Below the pieces are notes generated by a model. That model saw only the letters and a program-made list of their open reading frames with translations, had not been told where the DNA came from and did not search any database. This document shows, piece after piece, positions 40,918 through 47,154 of a DNA stretch of 47,154 nt (position 1 is its first letter; the number at the start of each line of letters is the position of its first letter). The stretch spans positions 1 through 47,154 of the forward strand of contig JBKEBQ010000006.1 in assembly GCA_047973225.1 (NCBI GenBank), given 5' to 3'. The position numbers and the translations under genes are program-made. This stretch comes from JBKEBQ01 sp047973225. GTDB lineage: Bacteria > Bacillota_I > Bacilli_A > Erysipelotrichales > Erysipelotrichaceae.

Positions 40918-42075
40918 ATGGAAAATAAAGAAAATGTGATAGAAATTAAAAATTTATACAAAACGTTCAAAGTTACGTATGATAAACCACAAACGCTGAA
41001 GGAGCGTTTGTTGTTTTGGAATCGAGGTAATGTTGAATATAAAAAGATTTTAAAAGGAATTTGTTTGGATATTAAAAAGGGTGAAACGATTGCTTTGGTG
41101 GGAACCAACGGTAGTGGGAAATCAACCCTGTTAAAATTGATGACTAAAATTTTGTATCCTAATAAAGGAACTTTACAAACAAAAGGAAAATTAACTTCAC
41201 TTTTAGAGCTAGGAGCAGGTTTTCATCAAGATTTTACCGGACGTGAGAATGTTTATTTTAACGCTTCTATTTTTGGGCTGACAAAAGAAGAGATTGATGC
41301 GCGTTTACATGCAATTATAGAATTTTCTGAATTGGAAGAATTTATTGATAATCCTGTTCGCACCTATTCATCAGGGATGTATATGCGTTTAGCATTTTCG
41401 ATTGCGATTAATGTTGATGCTGATATTTTACTCATTGATGAAATTCTAGCTGTGGGTGATCAACATTTTCAAGAAAAGTGTTTTGATAAATTAGATGCGT
41501 TAAAAAATAGTGATACAACCATTGTTATTGTATCGCATGATTTGCATACCATACGTAAGCTTTGCGATCGTGCAATTTGGATATACCAAGGCGAAGTAAA
41601 GGGTGATGGGGCGCCAGCAGATGTCATTGAGCAATACTTACAACAAGTGAGTAAAGATCACCAAGAACGGCGCAAAGTGTTTGCGGAGAATAAAGAAAAG
41701 ATAAAGATTAAAAGTGATAACTTTAAAGGGTTGGTACACATTGATTATCCTCAAGCTTTTGCAAACATACATAAAAATCAGAAAATACTCTCGATTCACG
41801 GGTGGGAGATCAATGATTGTATCGACTCAACGATGAAGGTGTTTGTGGACAAGAAAGTTGTTCCTCAATTACAACGAAGCGATCGCGCTGATGTATTTGT
41901 TGTGCATGAAGATATGTATGGCGGTTCTTTAACCAACGACAAAGCAGGTTGGGAAGTAACGTTTGATTTACTTACATGCGAAGCAGGGTTGCATTCTTTA
42001 AAGGTATGTTCATATGACAACAACGAGCAAATAATAGCGCAAAAAGAAATTAGTTTTACGATTGTGGAAGATTGA
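40918..42075 (+). CDS. Polysaccharide ABC exporter ATP-binding protein (Wzt/TagH-like) with C-terminal domain
   Basis: This 385-residue protein has an ATPase domain (about 1-240: Walker A GTNGSGKST, signature YSSGMYMRLAF, Walker B ADILLIDEILAVGD) typical of Wzt/TagH exporters. The C-terminal region (about 265-385) is an extra beta-rich domain with IHGWEINDCIDS, VFVDKKVVP and HSLKVCSYDNN. In Wzt proteins such a domain recognises the glycan's end. It precedes the permease gene by 8 bp. It would export the glycan made by the neighbouring transferases across the membrane. Confidence 0.92.
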   Translation: MENKENVIEIKNLYKTFKVTYDKPQTLKERLLFWNRGNVEYKKILKGICLDIKKGETIALVGTNGSGKSTLLKLMTKILYPNKGTLQTKGKLTSLLELGAGFHQDFTGRENVYFNASIFGLTKEEIDARLHAIIEFSELEEFIDNPVRTYSSGMYMRLAFSIAINVDADILLIDEILAVGDQHFQEKCFDKLDALKNSDTTIVIVSHDLHTIRKLCDRAIWIYQGEVKGDGAPADVIEQYLQQVSKDHQERRKVFAENKEKIKIKSDNFKGLVHIDYPQAFANIHKNQKILSIHGWEINDCIDSTMKVFVDKKVVPQLQRSDRADVFVVHEDMYGGSLTNDKAGWEVTFDLLTCEAGLHSLKVCSYDNNEQIIAQKEISFTIVED

Positions 42076-42083
42076 GGTGAAGT

Positions 42084-42872
42084 ATGAAATTAATCCAAGA
42101 TTTATATCAATATCGAGAGTTGTTGAAAAGCAATGTAAAAAAAGAAATTAGAGGAAAATATAAAGGTTCTTTTTTAGGAATTATATGGTCGTTTGTGAGT
42201 CCCCTTTTACAAGTTATGGTATACGCTATTGTTTTTCCATGGTTAATGCGCAATGCGAATATTGAAAATTATTTGATTTATTTGGTTGTTGGCATTATCC
42301 CTTGGACATTTTTTATTAATGTTATCAATCAGGGGGTGGGCAGTATTCGCCATAATGGTGGAATTGTAAAAAAGGTATACTTTCCAAGAGAGATCTTACC
42401 AATTTCTGTTGTGGTGAGTGGTTTGATTAACTTTTTGATTTCATGCATTATTATTTTAGCGTTTGTGCTTGGCTATGGATATGGAATTTCATGGCACTTG
42501 TTGTTACTTCCGTTGGTTGCGCTTTTACAATCCTTATTTTCACTGGGTTTGGTTTTTGCACTAAGTGCTATCAATGTATATGTGAAAGATACAGAATATA
42601 TTATCGCCTTTATCTTAAGTATGTTGTTTTATGGGACACCAATCTTATATGATTTGAGTAGTTTTTCTAGCAGTGTTCCAGCATATTTAATACGTTTGGT
42701 AAAATTGAACCCTTTAACGCATTTCATAAATGCTTATCGTGATATTTTTATGTATCATCAAGTACCCAATATGCGCTATATGATGATATTAGCATTGTTG
42801 AGTGTAGTGGTATTTTTCATTGGATATGCGATTTTCAAAAAATTAGAAAAAGGTTTTGCTGAAGAGTTGTAG
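42084..42872 (+). CDS. Polysaccharide ABC exporter permease (Wzm/TagG-like)
   Basis: This 262-residue protein has six membrane segments typical of ABC-2 permeases. It keeps the cytosolic KKEIRGKYKGSFLGIIWSF start helix, VPWTFF-like IIPWTFFINVINQG and the late LVKLNPLTHFINAYRDIFM signature of polysaccharide and teichoic acid exporters. It pairs with the ATPase just upstream. Confidence 0.93.
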   Translation: MKLIQDLYQYRELLKSNVKKEIRGKYKGSFLGIIWSFVSPLLQVMVYAIVFPWLMRNANIENYLIYLVVGIIPWTFFINVINQGVGSIRHNGGIVKKVYFPREILPISVVVSGLINFLISCIIILAFVLGYGYGISWHLLLLPLVALLQSLFSLGLVFALSAINVYVKDTEYIIAFILSMLFYGTPILYDLSSFSSSVPAYLIRLVKLNPLTHFINAYRDIFMYHQVPNMRYMMILALLSVVVFFIGYAIFKKLEKGFAEEL

Positions 42873-42896
42873 ATAAGAAAACGAGGGAGAGATAAG

Positions 42897-44882
42897 ATGC
42901 AATTTAAAATCATAGAATGTAGAATGTATGGCATACGCAATCCATTGTTGTATTTGAATGGATGGATTGAAAATGGTGCAAAATACATAGAAGTTAGAGA
43001 TCAAGAGCAAGTATATGTGCGCCAAGCATTATCACAGTATGCAACAAAGATTTGTTTTTTTAATTTACATAGTGCGATTTCCTCGTCTACGTTATGTAAT
43101 GTTTTTTCGGTGATAGCGATAGATGAAAGTGGAAATGAACAAGTGCTAACTTCGTTTAAAAGTACCCCATTATTAAGATTAAAGGAAAGATATAAGTCCT
43201 TAAATTATCGACAATTTGTTAAAACATATTATAAAGAATATACCCCATTACTCAAACGAAGTTATAATATGCATAAAGAAAAAGAATATCATGCATGGAT
43301 AAAAAAAAGCGAATCGTCTCATTCGGTACAAGAATATGCGTACCAGCCAAAGTTATCGGTTATTATTCCCGTATACAATGTTTCTAGACGATATTTAAGT
43401 GCGTGCTTGGATTCAATCTTGTGTCAAAGTTATCAAAACTTTGAAGTTTGTTTAGCGGACGATTGTTCCAATAAACAAGAAACCATAAGTACACTAAAAG
43501 CATACGAAAATAAAGATGAGCGAATTAAAGTAGTGTATCGAAAAGAAAATGGACATATTTCACTTGCCAGTAATTCGGCACTAGCAATTGCCAGTGGCGA
43601 ATTTGTGGTGATGATGGATAATGATGATGTGATTGTGCAAGATGCATTTCATGAAATCATATGTGCTCTCAATAAAGATGTAACGCTTGATTTTGTGTAT
43701 TCTGATGAAGATAAGATTGATGAAGAAGGAAATCGTAGTGATCCACAATTTAAACCAGATTTAGCGATGGACAAATTATATGGTGGTAATTATATTTGCC
43801 ATTTGAATGTCGTTAGAAGAAGTATCTTACATGAAATTGGTGGATTTCGCCAAGGTTTTGAAGGGGCGCAAGATTTTGATTTATTCTTACGTGTATTATT
43901 GAAAACAGATCGGTTTTATCATATTCCTAAAATCTTATATCATTGGCGCATGATTGAAGGTTCAACTGCACTTAACCCATCTTCGAAAAATTATGCTGGT
44001 GAGGCAGGAAAGCGAGCGTTAGAATCGTATTTCACGCAAAAGAAAGTGGATGTGCAAGTATCGATTTTGTTGCATACGCATTATTTTATTGAATACAAAG
44101 TCAAGAAAAATCCATGTGTTCATATTTTGATGGAAGTACATGATATTGATTTTTTTGATGTGAATAGAATCCAAAAAATGCTGGATAGTTTAGCCTATCA
44201 AAATTGTCATATTAGTTTTATTAGTGAAGATAAAAATCTAAGCGATAAATTAAGAATGGCTACGTTTGCGCATGAAGTAGTGGTTCGTTCAAATGTAATT
44301 GGGGAAAGTTTTTATCAAGTTGTCCAAGAAAGTGATAGTGAATACTTGCTGTTTATGAATGAATACGTCACACTTGAAAGTTTTGATGCGGTTGATGTAT
44401 TGCTTGGTTATAGTGCACAAGCAGAACATGGTGTTGTTAGCGGGAAGTTAAGCGACTATCAACAATATGTTATTGATGCAGGCTACTTTTTAGTGAATAA
44501 CAAATTACTCCCAACCCACATTGCTTCGTTTCCAAATGATTTTGGTGAGTATGGAACGCTGCTTGTTGCAAACAATTATCGCATTGTTTCACCTTCCTTT
44601 TTCATGGTGAGTAAAACGAATTTTATGCGTGTGCAAGGATTTAACGATGCGTTTGCTCGTGATATGTTTCATGACTTTCATTTGCGTTTGAGTGAGTGTG
44701 GTTTGCGAAATGTTTGTGTTCCTCATGTGGAAGCGAGAGCAGATCAAAAGTATGAAAAATACAAGGTAGAAAAAACGAGTATTAAACGATGGCAAGAGGA
44801 AAATATCGATTGCATGTATGATAAGTATTATAATGAAAATCTTAGTAAAGACTTTGCGTTTCGATTGCCAAAAAAAAATTAG
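42897..44882 (+). CDS. Large glycosyltransferase family 2 with N-terminal accessory domain
   Basis: This 661-residue protein has an N-terminal domain (about 1-95, with LLYLNGWIENGAKYIEVRD), a linker and a GT2 domain (about 150-380: PKLSVIIPVYNVS, VCLADDCSN, MMDNDDVIV, FVYSDEDKIDEEG, YHWRMIEGSTAL). A second domain (about 400-650, with HDFHLRLSECGLRN) resembles a degenerate GT-A copy. Such two-part enzymes elongate wall or O-antigen-like glycans. The N-terminal domain recalls the C-terminal domain of the exporter ATPase. The start has GAGGGAGAG. Confidence 0.88.
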   Translation: MQFKIIECRMYGIRNPLLYLNGWIENGAKYIEVRDQEQVYVRQALSQYATKICFFNLHSAISSSTLCNVFSVIAIDESGNEQVLTSFKSTPLLRLKERYKSLNYRQFVKTYYKEYTPLLKRSYNMHKEKEYHAWIKKSESSHSVQEYAYQPKLSVIIPVYNVSRRYLSACLDSILCQSYQNFEVCLADDCSNKQETISTLKAYENKDERIKVVYRKENGHISLASNSALAIASGEFVVMMDNDDVIVQDAFHEIICALNKDVTLDFVYSDEDKIDEEGNRSDPQFKPDLAMDKLYGGNYICHLNVVRRSILHEIGGFRQGFEGAQDFDLFLRVLLKTDRFYHIPKILYHWRMIEGSTALNPSSKNYAGEAGKRALESYFTQKKVDVQVSILLHTHYFIEYKVKKNPCVHILMEVHDIDFFDVNRIQKMLDSLAYQNCHISFISEDKNLSDKLRMATFAHEVVVRSNVIGESFYQVVQESDSEYLLFMNEYVTLESFDAVDVLLGYSAQAEHGVVSGKLSDYQQYVIDAGYFLVNNKLLPTHIASFPNDFGEYGTLLVANNYRIVSPSFFMVSKTNFMRVQGFNDAFARDMFHDFHLRLSECGLRNVCVPHVEARADQKYEKYKVEKTSIKRWQEENIDCMYDKYYNENLSKDFAFRLPKKN

Positions 44883-44915
44883 TATTACCGGTATTAATAT
44901 AGGGGGAGAAGTTTC

Positions 44916-46847
44916 ATGATTGATTATTTAAAGGGTTTTATAATAGTATTTATATTAATTGCGGTGTATCAGTTATTGGGAATGGCAATTACAAAATCAA
45001 ATAAGCGACATTGTCATAACCTTATTGTCGGCTTTTTTGCGTACACAGCAATGAATGCGCTCATTGGAATTCCTTTGCAGATTTTCAATAGTCAATGGAT
45101 TTATTTCTTTATAGCGATGATGGTATTATGGATTGCGCTCATTGTATTTATTATATATTCCATCAAAACAAAAAGAATTATCTTTGATAAAGAATTTATG
45201 ATGTGTTATCTAAAATCAACAGCCATAGTGCTCGCATGTTCATTTGTTGTTTTGTTTGTTACGTTACAATTTCCAGGCATGTTTTGGATGAATAACAACA
45301 CCGATGGTGGATTTTATATTACCAGGATGGCGACGCTTCCGTATCTTTCGCACCTAAGTACAATTGATCCCATTACAGGGTTAGAAACATCATTTAGTTT
45401 TTCGTATTCTTTAAACACCTTTGAGTTGGAATCATCAGTATATATATTTCTTTCGAACATATCGGCTAGTGTTTATACACGTTTCTTTTTATCGTTTTTA
45501 AATATATATGTATTTTTAAATGTATACAATGTATTCTGTTCGTTTTTATGTAAGCGATGGAACTTGCGTAACCCACATTTGTTGTATTCGTGTTTTGGTG
45601 CTTGTTTTTACTTATTATTGTGCATTAGTATTGCTTATTATATTCCAAATGCTACAGAGGGATGGCGATTGATATCAGCTGTGTATTTTGGCTCTACCTT
45701 TTGTATGGCAATAGCACCTTTTGTGTTGTGTCTTCCAATCATGGAGCCCGAAATTGACGGGTTTAAAGAAGTTGTATGGCTGGCCATTGTGTCTGTTGTT
45801 TTAATCTCACGCTCTTCCGTTAGTTTGCCGCTTATTATATTATTCATTTTCATATATGGATTTTATAGAGTGTTGCTACTTACAAAAAATAAAAAGATAA
45901 ACATAATGTTGATGAGTATATATGTTGTATTTTTATTTTTAGGAGGGTATTTGTTAGCGAAAATGCAACTAGTTTCAATCAGTGCTCCCCATTTGTTTTT
46001 TTCCATGATTAACACAAAGATGGGTTATTTTTTAATTGGCATTGCTTTTCTTGGTATTTATAAAATCAAGGATATAAAAGTAAAGCGACTACTAGGTGTT
46101 TCCCTTGTGTGTATTTTAGCATTTGCAAATATTTCGCTTTTAGAAAATTACTTACTCGTTTTTAGCCACTTTTATTTTGTATACCATCGCTTGCTTATTA
46201 CCTTAATACTCTTTGTATATTTCATTGGATGCGCATTTCTTTTTGCTGGTTTCATGTGTTATGTAAAAAATCGATATGTAAATGCTATGTTAGCGGTGAT
46301 AAGCATATGTTTTGCTTTTTATACAACTTGTATGCATCATGAAATCACACTCGATAATATATATAAGACAACTGCTTTATATTATCATAATATGGAGCTT
46401 ATGCCTGAAAGTACAGCGATATTGGCTGAGAAACTAGAATCCCATTATCAAGAAACAGGAACGACCCTATATGCGATTGTTCCCAATGGGCTTTCAGTGA
46501 ATGGAAACGGTCATGTTTTATCATCGATTGTTCGTTATAAAACGCCCCATACCATTGTTGTTTCGGGGACCTTGCGTATTTATCAACAATATAATCGTGA
46601 AGGCAGTCCTTTTAAAGGGTTTAGTCTTGAAGAGCAACAAGTTATTGATCGCTTGCGTAATGACAGTGATGAACAAGTAAAAGCAGCAGCAAAAGCTATA
46701 CTTGAAAAGTATCCAATCAATTGTGTTGTGTTGATAGGAAATGAGCAAGAGAGTGCAACGGTGATGGAAACCTTAGGGTATGATCCAGTAGCAAATGTGA
46801 AAGATCAAAAAAAGTTGAATTTGTATGTGGTATATGTAAAAAGATAG
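44916..46847 (+). CDS. Polytopic membrane protein of the glycan cluster, C-terminal soluble domain
   Basis: This 643-residue protein has about 12-13 membrane segments over residues 1-490 and a soluble C-terminal domain (about 500-643). A loop around FWMNNNTDGGFYITRM, after the third or fourth segment, has acidic residues in the place where GT-C transferases keep their catalytic Asp. It could be a GT-C-type transferase acting outside the membrane, or a DUF6077-like protein; neither is certain. It is the last gene of the cluster. The start has a GGGGGAGAAG site. Confidence 0.6.
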   Translation: MIDYLKGFIIVFILIAVYQLLGMAITKSNKRHCHNLIVGFFAYTAMNALIGIPLQIFNSQWIYFFIAMMVLWIALIVFIIYSIKTKRIIFDKEFMMCYLKSTAIVLACSFVVLFVTLQFPGMFWMNNNTDGGFYITRMATLPYLSHLSTIDPITGLETSFSFSYSLNTFELESSVYIFLSNISASVYTRFFLSFLNIYVFLNVYNVFCSFLCKRWNLRNPHLLYSCFGACFYLLLCISIAYYIPNATEGWRLISAVYFGSTFCMAIAPFVLCLPIMEPEIDGFKEVVWLAIVSVVLISRSSVSLPLIILFIFIYGFYRVLLLTKNKKINIMLMSIYVVFLFLGGYLLAKMQLVSISAPHLFFSMINTKMGYFLIGIAFLGIYKIKDIKVKRLLGVSLVCILAFANISLLENYLLVFSHFYFVYHRLLITLILFVYFIGCAFLFAGFMCYVKNRYVNAMLAVISICFAFYTTCMHHEITLDNIYKTTALYYHNMELMPESTAILAEKLESHYQETGTTLYAIVPNGLSVNGNGHVLSSIVRYKTPHTIVVSGTLRIYQQYNREGSPFKGFSLEEQQVIDRLRNDSDEQVKAAAKAILEKYPINCVVLIGNEQESATVMETLGYDPVANVKDQKKLNLYVVYVKR

Positions 46848-46872
46848 ATAAGAAGTCGAAATATGTGAAGTG

Positions 46873-46890
46873 TCAAAGCCAAGGCTTTGA
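46873..46890. repeat. Perfect 18-bp palindrome after the glycan cluster
   Basis: TCAAAGCC (46873-46880) and GGCTTTGA (46883-46890) are perfect inverted arms with a 2-bp centre, followed by AGTATATAATA. With so small a loop it looks like a protein-binding site or the base of a hairpin rather than a terminator. Confidence 0.5.
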
Positions 46891-46960
46891 GTATATAATA
46901 AAATTAAAAAATGTGTTTATAAATATTTTCACGTAAGTTTTACAATTTTACTAGTGTGAT

Positions 46961-46998
46961 AAAAGTAGCTATGAAGCGGCAGGATAGCTACTTTTTTT
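46961..46998 (+). terminator. Terminator at the end of the glycan cluster
   Basis: AAAAGTAGCTA (46961-46971) pairs with TAGCTACTTTT (46985-46995), 13-nt loop, T run to 46998. A second, smaller hairpin (AGGTTC 47028-47033 with GAACCT 47041-47046, then Ts) follows. Between the last gene (46847) and these hairpins nothing else is seen. Confidence 0.85.
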
Positions 46999-47098
46999 GT
47001 TTGTTTTTAATACAAGTTTAAAATTAGAGGTTCGAGAATGGAACCTTTTTCAATGTGAACCGTCACTAATAATAGAAGGCATTTTTTAATGCTATGTA

Positions 47099-47154
47099 AT
47101 GGACGAAGTAATTTCGTATGAAAAAGATAAGGAAACAATATTAGATATGGTAAA
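47099..47154 (+). CDS. Possible start of a gene cut by the window edge
   Basis: An open frame begins with ATG at 47099 (MDEVISYEKDKETILDMV) and runs to the edge. There is no clear ribosome site (GAAGG is about 22 nt upstream), so this may be a remnant or a frame of no meaning. No family recognised. Confidence 0.25.
   Translation, partial: MDEVISYEKDKETILDMV

Noticed and set aside
1..47154. CRISPR arrays, insertion sequences, phage genes, tRNA or rRNA genes
   Set aside because: I looked for regularly spaced repeats, transposase or integrase motifs and conserved RNA sequences and found none that I could support by eye.

Overview
The window is AT-rich Gram-positive (Bacillota) DNA: strong AGGAGG-type ribosome binding sites, several TTG starts, many PTS and BglG-type parts, lipobox lipoproteins and short intergenic gaps. 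The mix of split transketolase, several PTS systems and an ABC-exported glycan cluster would fit an Erysipelotrichia-like host, but that placement is inference. TGA is used as a stop, so the code is standard. I see no rRNA, tRNA, CRISPR array, transposase or integrase.

Region 1 (1-11.9 kb): a truncated gene end, a divergently transcribed LacI-type repressor, then one long operon. It encodes a split transketolase, a fucose/arabinose-isomerase-like protein, a glycerol-kinase-like FGGY kinase, a ribokinase, an RbsD-type mutarotase, a sugar-binding lipoprotein, a DUF2291 lipoprotein, and an RbsA/RbsC-type ABC transporter. It looks like a complete import-to-pentose-phosphate route for a pentose or related sugar, with LacI control and a cre-like site. 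A terminator closes it.

Region 2 (11.9-16.2 kb): a promoter, a BglG/LicT-type antitermination leader (RAT overlapping a terminator), the antiterminator gene, galactitol-family PTS EIIA, EIIB and EIIC, a tiny membrane protein and a rhamnulose-1-phosphate-aldolase-like enzyme. PTS uptake would deliver a phosphorylated ketose directly to the aldolase.

Region 3 (16.2-22.9 kb): aconitase diverges from citrate synthase and isocitrate dehydrogenase, together the oxidative route from oxaloacetate to 2-oxoglutarate. They are served by mirror-image extended -10 promoters. An M29 aminopeptidase and UDP-glucose 4-epimerase follow.

Region 4 (22.9-24.3 kb): an unusual small-gene island. It has a possible small RNA, a secreted protein whose cysteine-rich C-terminus is cut off by a frameshift, and a small membrane protein. 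It resembles a decayed toxin or bacteriocin locus with a companion gene, but no family was firmly recognised.

Region 5 (24.3-34.4 kb): metabolic genes in small units: a transaldolase-like protein, iron alcohol dehydrogenase with a Cof-type phosphatase, a YitT membrane protein, a ribulose-phosphate-3-epimerase-like protein, a glucose-type EIIA, a PRD regulator, a PepV-like dipeptidase, a glucose/glucoside-family EIICB and an unknown membrane protein.

Region 6 (34.6-46.9 kb): a surface-polysaccharide cluster. It has six glycosyltransferase genes, an Alg14/Alg13-like two-subunit transferase, an ABC exporter (Wzt/Wzm-type) and a large polytopic membrane protein. The exporter ATPase and one transferase each carry what looks like the same kind of accessory beta-sandwich. 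The cluster ends at a strong terminator near 46,980.
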